Origin: DASZIT01 sp052143315
GTDB lineage: Bacteria > Actinomycetota > Acidimicrobiia > Acidimicrobiales > RAAP-2
Length of the DNA stretch: 64,000 bases
Direction: 5' to 3'
Assembly: GCA_052143315.1 (NCBI GenBank)
Contig: JBKQTE010000031.1
Span: 1-64,000 of the forward strand
The notes under the pieces are model-generated. The model did no database searches. It saw nothing but the letters and a program-made list of their open reading frames with translations, and was not told where the DNA came from. The stretch's first letter is position 1. Every line of letters starts with the position of its first letter. Shown here piece after piece: positions 18,443-30,064 of the stretch. A program made the position numbers and the translations under genes.

Positions 18443-19384
18443 ACCCAGCCCTCCAGGGCTACCTGGTCGCCATGGAGGAGTCGCTCTCCGACTCCGCCGG
18501 CATCGCCGACGCCGGTGCCGAACTGCGGGCGGTGGCCGACCTGGTCGACGCCAACAACGAGCTCACCTTGGTGCTCGACGACGGCGCGGTGCCGGCGGCC
18601 TCGCGTCGCGCCGTCCTCGACCAGCTGCTGGAGGGGAGGGTCCGCCCCGAGGTGCGAGCACTGGTCCACCAGGCGGTGACCGTCGTCCCGGCCGGCGAGC
18701 TGACCGCCACGTTCCACTGGCTGGCCACCCGGCTGTCCCACGATGCCGGTCGGCCCCCGTCGACCCTGGCCGAGCCGCACGACGAGGAAGTCCTCGGCCA
18801 CATGGGCTCGCGGAACCGGGTCTCGGGCTATGCCGCCGCCGTCTTCGAGACGGTCACCGTGGCCGAGCTCGAGGAGATCGAGGACCAGCTGTTCCGCTTC
18901 GCCCGGACCGTCGAGTCCAACCGCCGCCTGCGGAGGGCGCTGGGCGACCGCGAGCTGCCGGTCATCGTGCGCCAGGAGGTCATCGCCCAGCTGCTCGGCA
19001 CCCAGGTCCTGCCGGCCACGCTCCGTCTGGCCGCCTACGCGGTGCGGGGTGGCCGGGCTCGTGACATCGTGGCCACCCTCGACACCCTGGTCGACGACGC
19101 CGCCCGAGCCCGCGGCTGGCGGGTGGCCCGGGTGCGTTCGGCCGCCGACGTCGGCGAGGACCGCCGGCAGCACCTGAGCGAGGCCTTGTCCCACCTGACC
19201 GGCAACCCGGTCGACCTGCAGGTGGCCATCGACCCCCGGCTCCTCGGTGGGGTGGTGGTCCAGGTCGGCGACCTCCTCGTCGACAGCAGCACCCGGCACC
19301 GCCTCGACGAGCTGAAGGACCACCTCCTCGCCTCTGAGGAGGCCTACCGCATTCCAGGAAGCCCAACACGAAGGGACACAACCG

Positions 19385-19392
<8 letters not shown>
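18439..19392 (+). CDS. atpH: F-type ATP synthase subunit delta, extended with duplicated N-domain
   Basis: Joins the peripheral stalk to the top of F1. At 317 aa it is far longer than the usual 175-180. The first ~125 residues (NPALQGYLVAMEESL onward) resemble a helical delta N-domain, and a second copy begins near residue 126 (SRNRVSGYAAAVFETV), followed by the C-terminal domain ending IDPRLLGGVVVQVGD. Duplication of this domain is known in actinobacterial delta and in the mycobacterial b-delta fusion. No transmembrane helix is present here. GTG 18439 overlaps the atpF stop; the end overlaps atpA by 8 bp. Confidence 0.9.
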
Positions 19393-20908
<1,516 letters not shown>

Positions 20909-20911
20909 CCC

Positions 20912-21892
20912 ATGGCCGGCGGTCAAGAGCGCATCCTTCGTCGACGGATCAAGAGCATCCGGTCGACGCAGAAGATCACCAAGGCGATGGAGCTGATCGC
21001 CGCCTCGCAGATCGTCCGCGCCCAGGGCCGTATCGTCGCCTCCCGCCCCTACCAGCAGGGCATGGCCCGCGTGGTGCTGGAGACCGCCCTCGGCGACCGC
21101 AACGCCGCCGGGCGGCTGCTCGGCACCCCCGAGTCGATTACCAGGGTGGCCGTGCTCTCGGTGGTGGCCGACCGGGGCCTGTGCGGCGGCTACAACACGT
21201 CGGTCTTCCGGGCCACCGAGCGCCTCCTGGCCGCACAGGCCGCCGGCGGCGTCGAGTGGCGCCTGTTCACGGTGGGCAAGAAGGCCTTGGGCTACTTCCG
21301 CTTCCGCGGGCTGGCCGTCGAGCGGTCGTTTACCGGCATGAGCGACCGGCCGGGCTTCGGCCATGCCCGTGACGTGGCCGCCGCCGTGGTGGCCCCGTTC
21401 GTCGGCGGGGAGGTCGACCAGGTCCTGATCGTCTCTACCCGGTTCCTGTCGGCCGGCAGCCAGCGGGTCGAGATCCGTCAGCTGCTGCCCCTGGTGGACC
21501 CACGAGACGAGGAGCAGAAGGCGTCCCACGAGGACGAGCTGGGCAGCCGGTCGACGGCTCCCGGCGAAGGCGGCGACACGCGGCAGGGGTACACCGAGTT
21601 CGAGCCCGACGCCGCCATCCTGCTGGAGACCCTGGCCCCCCGGGCGGCGGAGACCGCCATCTTCGCAGCGCTGCTGGAAGCGTCGGCCTCTGAGCTCACC
21701 GCCCGGCAGCGGGCCATGGCCGCCGCCACCGACAACGCCGGCGAGCTCATCAAGAAGTACTCGCGGATCATGAACCGGGCCCGCCAGGACACCATCACCA
21801 CCGAGATCATGGAGATCGTCAGCGGCGCCGAGGCGCTCCGGGCCGGCACCGACGACGACCAGGGCGGCCTGCTCATCGAGACGAAGGTCTAG
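20912..21892 (+). CDS. atpG: F-type ATP synthase subunit gamma
   Basis: The central rotor shaft, 326 aa, somewhat longer than the usual 285-300. The N-terminal RRIKSIRSTQKITKAMELIAA and C-terminal ITTEIMEIVSGAEAL segments form the family coiled coil. The extra length is a polar insertion around residues 190-225 (DPRDEEQKASHEDELG and following), roughly where actinobacterial gammas carry an extra loop. It starts 3 bp after atpA. Confidence 0.95.
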   Translation: MAGGQERILRRRIKSIRSTQKITKAMELIAASQIVRAQGRIVASRPYQQGMARVVLETALGDRNAAGRLLGTPESITRVAVLSVVADRGLCGGYNTSVFRATERLLAAQAAGGVEWRLFTVGKKALGYFRFRGLAVERSFTGMSDRPGFGHARDVAAAVVAPFVGGEVDQVLIVSTRFLSAGSQRVEIRQLLPLVDPRDEEQKASHEDELGSRSTAPGEGGDTRQGYTEFEPDAAILLETLAPRAAETAIFAALLEASASELTARQRAMAAATDNAGELIKKYSRIMNRARQDTITTEIMEIVSGAEALRAGTDDDQGGLLIETKV

Positions 21893-21965
21893 CCGTGCCG
21901 CCCACGTCGTACCGCCGCCACTCCGCCCACCTTCGTACCGTCGACCTCAAGGGAGCCCAACGCTC

Positions 21966-23411
<1,446 letters not shown>

Positions 23412-23428
23412 ACGGACCGAGCTGACCG

Positions 23429-23950
23429 ATGGCTGACGACCCTCTCTTCTCGATGCAGCTGGTCACACCCGAGCGGGTGCTGATCGACGGCGTAGCCTCC
23501 GAGGTGACCCTGCGGACCGGTGAGGGCGACACCACCTTCCTGGCCGGTCACACGCCTCTGGTGGGCACCGTCGAGCCCGGCGTCGTCCGGGTGGTCGACC
23601 CCGACGGCGAGGTACGCCGGGTGGCTGTCCACGGTGGCTTCGTCCAGGTCGAGCAGCACGTCGGCGACGACGGTGCCGAGGGCGGCGGGCCGACGGCCTC
23701 GAGTGGCACCCGGGTGACCATCCTGGCCGGCGTCGCCGAGCCCGCCGAGGAGATCGACGTGGAGCGGGCCCGCGCCGCCCGCGACGGCGCCGAGGCGCGG
23801 GTCAACGAGCTGGCCGGGTCCGGCGTCCGTACTGGCACCGGCGAGGTCGACGAGGTCGATCCCGAGCTGGCCGACGCCCAGGCGGCCCTGCTGCGGGCCG
23901 AGGTCCGGCTGGAGGCCGCCGAGGTCACCACCGGAGCCAGCGCCGCCTGA
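23429..23950 (+). CDS. atpC: F-type ATP synthase subunit epsilon
   Basis: The rotor-foot subunit that regulates ATP hydrolysis. The N-terminal beta-sandwich is clear (MQLVTPERVLIDGVASEVTL, LAGHTPLVGTVEPG). The 173 aa exceed the usual 120-140 because of acidic/Gly-rich insertions near residues 75-92 and 135-150 (GAEGGGPTASSG, TGTGEVDEVDPE). The C-terminal helix region is Ala/Glu-rich. It is the last gene of the operon; the 168-bp gap to glpX holds no gene. Confidence 0.92.
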   Translation: MADDPLFSMQLVTPERVLIDGVASEVTLRTGEGDTTFLAGHTPLVGTVEPGVVRVVDPDGEVRRVAVHGGFVQVEQHVGDDGAEGGGPTASSGTRVTILAGVAEPAEEIDVERARAARDGAEARVNELAGSGVRTGTGEVDEVDPELADAQAALLRAEVRLEAAEVTTGASAA

Positions 23951-24091
23951 CGGCCCCCGCATCGGGCCCAGCGCGGGCGTGGGCGGCTCGATGTCGGGAG
24001 GTCGGGTCTTCACCAGACGGCCGTTCTCGAATAGGTTTACGCCGTATACCCAATGTTCCTGCGGAACCTCGCCTCGGGACTCCTCGCCTGC

Positions 24092-24122
24092 CCGGAGAGC
24101 TCAGACCCCCCGGAGAGCTCAG
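24092..24122. repeat. 13-bp direct repeat at the glpX 3' end
   Basis: CCGGAGAGCTCAG occurs at 24092-24104 and again at 24110-24122, an 18-bp period. The second copy contains the glpX stop codon. The core GAGCTC is palindromic. It could mark a small local duplication; no function is proposed. Confidence 0.6.
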
Positions 24123-25114
24123 CTGAACTCGATGGCGCTGTACTCGGCCAGCTTGTGGAGCGGGTGCCGGGCATCGATCAACCGCACCGTCCCCGACTTG
24201 GAGCGCATCACCAGGGATTGGGTGCTGGCCCCGAACTCGTCGTAGCGGACGCCGCTGAGCAGCTCGCCGTCGGTGATCCCGGTGGCGGCGAAGAAGCAGT
24301 TGTCGCCCCGCACCAAGTCGTCGGTCGTAAGGACGGCGTCGAGGTCGTAGCCGGCGTCGATGGCCGCCTGACGCTCGACCGCGTTCCGGGGCCACAGGCG
24401 TCCCTGGATCTCCCCGCCCATCGACTTGAGGGCGGCGGCGGCGATGACCCCCTCGGGGGTGCCGCCCACCCCGAACAGGATGTCCACGCCGGTGTCGGGC
24501 CAGGAGGTGGCGATGGCCCCGGCCACGTCCCCGTCGGTGATCAGCATGATCCGGGCGCCGGTGTCGCGCACCTCGGCGATCAGGTCGGTGTGGCGGGGCC
24601 GGTCGAGGATGACGGCGGTGAGGTCTCGCACCGAGGTGGCCTTGGCCTTGGCCAGCGACCTCATGTTCTCCTCGACCGAGGCGGTGAGGTCGATGGAGCC
24701 CACACCCCTCGGGCCCACGGCCAGCTTCTCCATGTACACGCACGGCCCGGGGTCGAACATGGTGCCCTGCTCGGAGACGGCGATGACCGACAGTGCGCCG
24801 CCCCGGCCCAGGGCCGTGGGGGTGGTGCCGTCGATCGGATCGACGGCGATGTCGGTCTTCGGTGGGTTGCCGTCGCCGATGCGCTCGCCGTTGTACAGCA
24901 TGGGGGCGTTGTCCTTCTCCCCCTCGCCGATGACCACCACGCCGTCCATGGAGATGCTCGAAAGCACGATCCGCATGGCGTTGACCGCCGCCCCGTCGGC
25001 CCCCTCCTTGTCGCCCCGTCCCATCCACCGGGAGGCGGCGAGGGCGGCGGCCTCGGTGACCCGGACGAGTTCCATTGCCAGGTTGCGGTCGGGGGCTTGC
25101 GTCGAGCGTGTCAC
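24119..25114 (-). CDS. glpX: Class II fructose-1,6-bisphosphatase
   Basis: The gluconeogenic FBPase of the GlpX type, the usual form in actinobacteria. The 331-aa protein contains VIGEGEKDNAPMLYNGE and the metal-binding VDPIDGTTPTALG. The GTG at 25114 gives an N-terminus (TRSTQAPDRNLAMELVRVTEAAA) that matches homologues; an internal ATG at 25075 would remove conserved residues. TAACGT lies 8 bp upstream of this GTG. It converges with the atp operon and diverges from murA. Confidence 0.95.
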   Translation of the reverse strand: MTRSTQAPDRNLAMELVRVTEAAALAASRWMGRGDKEGADGAAVNAMRIVLSSISMDGVVVIGEGEKDNAPMLYNGERIGDGNPPKTDIAVDPIDGTTPTALGRGGALSVIAVSEQGTMFDPGPCVYMEKLAVGPRGVGSIDLTASVEENMRSLAKAKATSVRDLTAVILDRPRHTDLIAEVRDTGARIMLITDGDVAGAIATSWPDTGVDILFGVGGTPEGVIAAAALKSMGGEIQGRLWPRNAVERQAAIDAGYDLDAVLTTDDLVRGDNCFFAATGITDGELLSGVRYDEFGASTQSLVMRSKSGTVRLIDARHPLHKLAEYSAIEFS

Positions 25115-25122
25115 GAGACCCG

Positions 25123-25128
25123 ACGTTA
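25123..25128 (-). promoter_or_regulatory. -10-like TAACGT for glpX
   Basis: A TANNNT hexamer 8 bp before the chosen GTG of glpX, with no Shine-Dalgarno sequence between them. It fits the leaderless pattern seen at other first genes in this window. Confidence 0.45.
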
Positions 25129-25309
25129 GTGGCTGACGGGCGACCTTCCGTGCCCCGGATCCCCCGTGATACCACCGATCAGGGTGGGGGCCGGAGCACC
25201 GGGAGCGTCGAGCCGGGTCTCGATCGACACCGGTTACCACACCAAGCGATTCGGCATTCACGTAGCGGGGTCGTCAGGGGAGCGGGCCACCGCGCGCCAT
25301 ACTGGACCG

Positions 25310-26590
25310 GTGGACCGCTTCGTCGTCTCATCCAACGGCCCGCTGTCGGGGACGGTCAGGGCCGGTGGAGCCAAGAACTCGGTCCTGAAGCTGATGGCGG
25401 CCTGCCTGCTGGCCGAAGGCCGCCACGTGTTGACCAACGTCCCGCGGATCTCCGATGTGGACACCATGGGCGAGGTGCTCGGGGCCATGGGAGTGGTCGT
25501 GGAGCGGGGGGAGGCCCCCGACGAGCTGGTGGTGACCGTCCCTGCCGACGTGGTCCCGGAGGCTCCCTACGACCTGGTCGAGCAGATGCGGGCCTCGGTG
25601 GTGGTGCTCGGGCCGCTGCTGGCCCGCCACGGGCGGGCCCGGGTGTCGATGCCCGGCGGCGACGACTTCGGGTCGCGGCCGATCGACATGCACCTGCACG
25701 CCCTCGAGTCGCTGGGTGCGACGTTCGAGTCGGCGCACGGCTACATCGAAGGGACGGTGGAGTCGAGCGTGGCCGGCCGGCCGTGCCTGGTCGGCAACGA
25801 GCTGGTGTTGGAGTACCCCAGCCATACGGGCACCGACAACGTCCTGATGGCCGCCACCCTGGCCAAAGGCACCACGGTGATCGAGAACGCCGCCCGCGAG
25901 CCCGAGGTCCTCGACCTGGCCAAGTTCCTCAACGCCATGGGGGCCAGGATCACCGGTGCCGGCACCTCGCGCATCGTGGTGGAGGGGGTCGACGAGCTCC
26001 ACCCGGCCCGCCACGCCGTGATCCCCGACCGGCTGGTGGTGGCCACCTTCCTGGTGGCGGCGGCCCTGGCCGGCGGTGAGGTGGTCGTCGAGGACGGCCG
26101 TCCCGACCACATGGACATGCTGCTGCGCAAGCTCGGCGCCATCGGGGTCGACATCACCCAGGGCCCCGAGGGGCTTCGAGCGGCCAGGGAGCCGGGCCGC
26201 CGACTCCGGTCGCAGGACGTGGCCACCCTGCCCTACCCGGGCGTGGCCACCGACTACAAGCCGTTGCTCGTCACCCTGCTCACCGTGGCCGAGGGCGTCG
26301 GGATCGTCACGGAGAACCTCTTCTTCGGCCGGTTCCGCTACGTCGACGAGCTGCGCCGCATGGGCGCCGACATCCGGACCGAGGGGCACCACGCCGTGGT
26401 CCGGGGGGTCGAGCGTCTGTCGGCCGCGCCGGTCCGGGCGCTCGACGTGCGGGCCGGCGCGGCCCTGGTGCTGGCTGGCCTGGTGGCCGACGGCGAGACG
26501 GTGGTCAGCGACGCCCACCACGTCGACCGCGGCTACGAGGACCTGGCCGGCAAGCTGGCCTCGTTGGGTGCGAACGTGGCCCGGGCCTGA
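25310..26590 (+). CDS. murA: UDP-N-acetylglucosamine 1-carboxyvinyltransferase
   Basis: The first committed enzyme of peptidoglycan synthesis: transfers enolpyruvate from PEP to UDP-GlcNAc. The 426-aa protein has the family segments GGAKNSVLKLMAACLL and YPSHTGTDNVLMAA. The active-site loop reads MPGGDDFGSRPID, so the position of the usual Cys115 is Asp118, as in mycobacterial MurA; such enzymes are active but insensitive to fosfomycin. GTG 25310 lacks a Shine-Dalgarno sequence; CATACT lies 6 bp upstream, suggesting a leaderless message. Confidence 0.95.
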   Translation: MDRFVVSSNGPLSGTVRAGGAKNSVLKLMAACLLAEGRHVLTNVPRISDVDTMGEVLGAMGVVVERGEAPDELVVTVPADVVPEAPYDLVEQMRASVVVLGPLLARHGRARVSMPGGDDFGSRPIDMHLHALESLGATFESAHGYIEGTVESSVAGRPCLVGNELVLEYPSHTGTDNVLMAATLAKGTTVIENAAREPEVLDLAKFLNAMGARITGAGTSRIVVEGVDELHPARHAVIPDRLVVATFLVAAALAGGEVVVEDGRPDHMDMLLRKLGAIGVDITQGPEGLRAAREPGRRLRSQDVATLPYPGVATDYKPLLVTLLTVAEGVGIVTENLFFGRFRYVDELRRMGADIRTEGHHAVVRGVERLSAAPVRALDVRAGAALVLAGLVADGETVVSDAHHVDRGYEDLAGKLASLGANVARA

Positions 26591-26624
26591 CCGTCCGGCA
26601 CGGCCCGTATACGCTCGTCCCCCC

Positions 26625-27665
26625 ATGCCGCCCGCCCGCAGCAACGACCCCCAGGAGCTGTTCGCCGCCGCCCGGGAGGGTGACCATGCCTCCCTCGCCC
26701 GCCTCCTGTCGTTGATCGAGCGTGGCGGCGCCCCCGCCCGCCAGGTGGCGGCGATCGCCTACCGCTCGAAGCTGGTCGGCTACACGGTCGGTATGACCGG
26801 GGCTCCGGGGGCCGGGAAGTCGACCCTCACCGACCGGCTCATCGGCCTGGCCCGCCGAGGTCTGCCCGGCGGGGACGATCCTGACGCCGCCGCCGCCGCC
26901 GCCGCCGGCCCCGACCTTGTCGGCGTCCTCGCCATCGACCCGACCTCCCCATTCAGTGGCGGGGCCATCCTGGGGGACCGGGTGCGGATGCCGAGCCACT
27001 CGGTCGAGGACGGCGTCTTTATCCGCTCCATGGCCACTCGCGGCCAACTCGGCGGCCTGGCCGTCGCCGTGCCCGATGCCGTACGGGTGCTGTCCGCCTC
27101 CGGGTTCCCAGTGATCCTGATCGAGACGGTCGGTGTCGGCCAGCAGGAGGTCGAGGTGGCCTCGGCCACCGACACCACCGTGGTGGTGGTCAATCCAGGA
27201 TGGGGCGACTCCATCCAGGCCAACAAGGCCGGCCTCATGGAGATCGCCGACCTGTTCGTGATCAACAAGGCGGACCGGGCCGGCACCCGCCAGACGCATC
27301 GGGATCTCGACCGGATGCTCGACATGACGGAGCTTGCCGGGTGGCGCCCCCCGATCGTCGAGACGGTGGCGTCGACCGGTGACGGGGTCGACGAAGTGTG
27401 GGAGGCCATCGGTTCCCACCGCCACCACCTCATCGGGCACGGGCTGCTCGACGGGTTCCGCCGCCAGCGGCTGGAGCGCGAGTTCCGCCAGATACTGGTG
27501 GCGCGGGTAGAGCAGCGGATCCGCTCGATGGAGGGGACCGAGTCGCTGGGTGCGCTGATGGACGCGCTCGACCACGGCGACGTCGATCCCTACGAGGCCG
27601 CCGACCGGCTACTCGAGGAGATGGCCTTGTCCGATCCCGGGCTCCGTTCGAACGGCGTCGCCTGA
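26625..27665 (+). CDS. meaB: MeaB/ArgK-family GTPase
   Basis: A P-loop GTPase of the methylmalonyl-CoA mutase chaperone family (MeaB, human MMAA), which guards B12-dependent mutases against inactivation and gates cofactor loading. The 346-aa protein has the G1 motif GAPGAGKSTL, AIDPTSPFSGGAILGDR, the G3-region IETVGVGQQEVEVA and NKAD (G4). An Ala-rich insertion (residues ~86-96) sits after the Switch-like region. No mutase gene is in the window. It follows murA by 34 bp, and an enoyl-CoA hydratase gene follows. Confidence 0.92.
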   Translation: MPPARSNDPQELFAAAREGDHASLARLLSLIERGGAPARQVAAIAYRSKLVGYTVGMTGAPGAGKSTLTDRLIGLARRGLPGGDDPDAAAAAAAGPDLVGVLAIDPTSPFSGGAILGDRVRMPSHSVEDGVFIRSMATRGQLGGLAVAVPDAVRVLSASGFPVILIETVGVGQQEVEVASATDTTVVVVNPGWGDSIQANKAGLMEIADLFVINKADRAGTRQTHRDLDRMLDMTELAGWRPPIVETVASTGDGVDEVWEAIGSHRHHLIGHGLLDGFRRQRLEREFRQILVARVEQRIRSMEGTESLGALMDALDHGDVDPYEAADRLLEEMALSDPGLRSNGVA

Positions 27666-27692
27666 ACCCGCGGTCGACGCCCCGGCTTCGGT

Positions 27693-27698
27693 TAGCGT
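27693..27698 (+). promoter_or_regulatory. -10-like TAGCGT for the enoyl-CoA hydratase gene
   Basis: TAGCGT lies 6 bp before the GTG at 27705, within the 39-bp gap after meaB, with no Shine-Dalgarno sequence. This suggests a leaderless transcript for the downstream genes. Confidence 0.45.
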
Positions 27699-27704
27699 GC
27701 CGGT

Positions 27705-28511
27705 GTGGCTTCCGATCGAGACGCCGACACCGGAGGGGTGACGCGTCCATGGGTGAGCGTCGAGCATCTCGACGGAGTGGCGCTGGTCCGGCTGGACCGG
27801 CCCCGGGCCAACGCCCTGTCGCTGGACGTGCTCCGTCAGCTCCGTGACGCCGCCACCGCCTTGGCCGACGACCTCCCGGGGGCGGTGGTCCTGTGGGGCG
27901 GCCCCCGGATCTTCTCCGCCGGAGCCGAGGTCTCCGAGTTCGACGGGCCCGGCCGAGCCGCGGTGGTGGCCGACGCCTTCTGCCAGGTCGGGGAGGCCTT
28001 CGCCGCCCTCCCAAGGATGGTGATCGCCGCCGTCAACGGCTACGCGTTGGGCGGCGGGTGCGAGCTGGCCCTGGCCTGCGACCTCCGGGTGGTGGCCGAC
28101 AACGCCCGGCTCGGGCAGCCGGAGGTCCTCCTCGGGATCGTCCCCGGCGGCGGTGGCACCCAGCGGCTTGGACGCCTGGTGGGACCGGCGAGGGCCAAGG
28201 ATCTGGTGATGACCGGGCGCCAGGTGGCTGCCGACGAGGCGCTGGCCATGGGGCTCGCCGACCGGGTGGTGGCCGGCAGCCGGGTGCTCGACGAGGCGCT
28301 GTCGCTGGCCGGCAGCCTGGCCCGGGGGGCGGTGGTGGCCCAGGGACTGGCCAAGCACGCCATCGACGGCGGGCTCGACGAGCCGCTGGACACTGCCATG
28401 CGCATCGAGAAGGTGGCGTTCGTGGCGTCCTTCGCCACCGAGGACGCCACCATCGGTGTCGCCTCGTTCCTCGCCTCGGGCCCGGGCAACGCCGAGTTCG
28501 TGGGGCGATGA
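27705..28511 (+). CDS. Enoyl-CoA hydratase/isomerase family protein
   Basis: A crotonase-fold enzyme of 268 aa. The oxyanion-hole motifs are FSAGAEVSEF and ALGGGCELALACDLRV; the catalytic Glu region GQPEVLLGIVPGGGGTQRL contains the Glu/Gly pattern expected of hydratases. It probably hydrates 2-enoyl-CoA in fatty-acid or amino-acid breakdown, but substrate specificity cannot be read from sequence. The end overlaps a 34-codon ORF as ATGA. Confidence 0.92.
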   Translation: MASDRDADTGGVTRPWVSVEHLDGVALVRLDRPRANALSLDVLRQLRDAATALADDLPGAVVLWGGPRIFSAGAEVSEFDGPGRAAVVADAFCQVGEAFAALPRMVIAAVNGYALGGGCELALACDLRVVADNARLGQPEVLLGIVPGGGGTQRLGRLVGPARAKDLVMTGRQVAADEALAMGLADRVVAGSRVLDEALSLAGSLARGAVVAQGLAKHAIDGGLDEPLDTAMRIEKVAFVASFATEDATIGVASFLASGPGNAEFVGR

Positions 28512-28612
28512 GCCGGGCGGTGTCGAGCCGGGCGGCCGTGGCCGCCGGCGATGACGTTCAGCCGGTCGAGCGGCTCCTCTCCGGCGACCTCCCCCCGGAC
28601 GGCAGCCCGTGA
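28508..28612 (+). CDS. Possible 34-aa bridging peptide
   Basis: A 34-codon ORF whose ATG overlaps the hydratase stop (ATGA) and whose TGA overlaps the GTG of the maltokinase-like gene (GTGA), so it exactly bridges the two by translational coupling. The peptide is polar (MSRAVSSRAAVAAGDDVQPV and so on), with no recognised family. It may be a real micropeptide, or only a device that carries ribosomes to the next gene. Confidence 0.35.
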   Translation: MSRAVSSRAAVAAGDDVQPVERLLSGDLPPDGSP

Positions 28613-29958
28613 GCCCCGCCGAGACCGCCCCGGTGACGGTCGGCGTCCCCGAGTCCTCCTACCGGGCGCTCCGTGAGCTGGTCGCCGCCTTCGTCTCCCG
28701 GCAGGATCGATGGGGTCCGGCGACCGACACCGTCGGTGGACCGCAGCGAGCCGACGTCGCCCCCGAGGCGGTGGTCGTCCGAAGCGCCGATGTGGTCCGA
28801 GCCGGTCGTCCGGGCCTGATCAGCGTCATCGCCGAGGTGCCTGGCAAGGTGGTCCACGGGGTGTTCGGGCTGCGGTCCCCCGGCGACGAGGTCCGGTTCC
28901 TCGACGAGGCCGACGAGTCGCCACTCGGGATCCTCGAGGACACCGACGGGCTGGCCGTGGTGTTCGACGCCACGTCCGACGCCGAGCTCGCCCTCGATCT
29001 CCTCGAGGCCGTCGGCGGGGCCGGCGACGAGTTCGAACGGGTGCGGCGGGTGTCGATCACCCGGGACACGGTGTCGCTGACCTTCGACGACCGCCGGGTG
29101 CTGACCATCTTCCAGCTGCTGCCCGTCGAGGCCGGGCCTCATCCCGGCCTCGACCTGCTCCTCGGCCTCGACCGGGTCGGCTTCGACCATCTGCTGCCTC
29201 CGATCGCCCTGTGGCGACAGCACGGTTCCGACCTGGGCATCGTCCAGGAGTACCAGGCCGGCTCCACTGGGGGGTGGGCACTGGCCCTCACCTCGCTCCG
29301 CGACCTGTACGCCTCGGGCGGGTCGCCCGAGGCGGCCGGCGCCGACTTCGCCGCCGAGGCGCGACGCCTGGGCACCATGACGGCCCGCATGCACCTCGGT
29401 CTCGACCAGGCCTTCGGGCGCACCATGGGCGACATCGACGCCTGGGTCTCGGCGGTGGAACGCGCCGTCCGGGCGGTCGATCCGGAGCTACTGGAGGACG
29501 ACTCGGTCTCGGCCCTGCTGGCCGACCTGCGGGCCTCGACCAGCCGGTGCGCCGCCATCAGGACCCACGGCGACTTCCACCTCGGACGGGTGGCCCGCAC
29601 CGACCTGGGATGGTTGGTGGTCGACTTCTCGCCCGGCGGCACCCCGGTCCTCACTGCCAGCGTGGTGCCCACCGACGGCCCGGTGTTCCGGTCTCCGCTG
29701 GCCGACGTGGCCGACATGCTGTGGTCCTTCCACCACGTGGCCGACGTGGCCGCCACCGAACGGGACCCGAGCGGCCAGCTGGGCCTCAGTGCGTTGGCCC
29801 TGGCCTGGGAGGTGCGGAACCGGCGGGCCTTCCTGGCCGGCTACCTCGCCACGCCGGGCATCGGCGGGCTGGTCCCCCCGGTCAGGGATGTGGTGCGGAA
29901 GCTGGCGGCGGCGTTCGAGCTCGAGCGCTCGGCGTCGAAGCTGGCGCTGCGCTTCTGA
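28609..29958 (+). CDS. Maltokinase-like phosphotransferase
   Basis: A 449-aa protein related to actinobacterial maltokinase (Mak/Pep2), which makes maltose-1-phosphate in the GlgE route. The kinase core carries RTHGDFHLGRV, with the likely catalytic Asp, and GWLVVDFSPGG in place of the maltokinase DFEGEP; the metal-binding Asp is retained. The C-terminal helices LADVADMLWSFHHVA also match. No treS, glgE or glgB is nearby, so the sugar substrate is uncertain. GTG 28609 overlaps the preceding small ORF. Confidence 0.72.
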   Translation: MSPAETAPVTVGVPESSYRALRELVAAFVSRQDRWGPATDTVGGPQRADVAPEAVVVRSADVVRAGRPGLISVIAEVPGKVVHGVFGLRSPGDEVRFLDEADESPLGILEDTDGLAVVFDATSDAELALDLLEAVGGAGDEFERVRRVSITRDTVSLTFDDRRVLTIFQLLPVEAGPHPGLDLLLGLDRVGFDHLLPPIALWRQHGSDLGIVQEYQAGSTGGWALALTSLRDLYASGGSPEAAGADFAAEARRLGTMTARMHLGLDQAFGRTMGDIDAWVSAVERAVRAVDPELLEDDSVSALLADLRASTSRCAAIRTHGDFHLGRVARTDLGWLVVDFSPGGTPVLTASVVPTDGPVFRSPLADVADMLWSFHHVADVAATERDPSGQLGLSALALAWEVRNRRAFLAGYLATPGIGGLVPPVRDVVRKLAAAFELERSASKLALRF

Positions 29959-29961
29959 GCC

Positions 29962-30038
29962 GGCCGGAGGTGCCCCGGCCGGAGGTGCCCCGGTCGGGCC
30001 GGCGCCGGATTGGTCGGCGCCGGCTTGGTCGGCGCCGG
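29962..30038. repeat. 15-bp tandem repeats before pfkA
   Basis: The 106-bp gap between the maltokinase-like gene and pfkA holds two perfect 15-bp copies of GGCCGGAGGTGCCCC (29962-29991). These are followed by two copies of TTGGTCGGCGCCGG with a 15-bp period (30010-30038) and a partial copy before them. They look like slippage-type local duplications; no protein-coding role is evident. Confidence 0.75.
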
Positions 30039-30052
30039 TCGCCGGCGGTCTC

Positions 30053-30058
30053 TACGAT
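30053..30058 (+). promoter_or_regulatory. -10-like TACGAT for pfkA
   Basis: TACGAT ends 6 bp before the pfkA ATG. The intervening GCAGGG is a weak Shine-Dalgarno candidate at best, so a leaderless start is favoured. Confidence 0.5.
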
Positions 30059-30064
30059 GCAGGG

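Noticed and set aside
23951..24118. Rho-independent terminator after atpC
   Set aside because: GC-rich inverted segments are present (around 23953-23985), but there is no following T-run, so a terminator is not supported.
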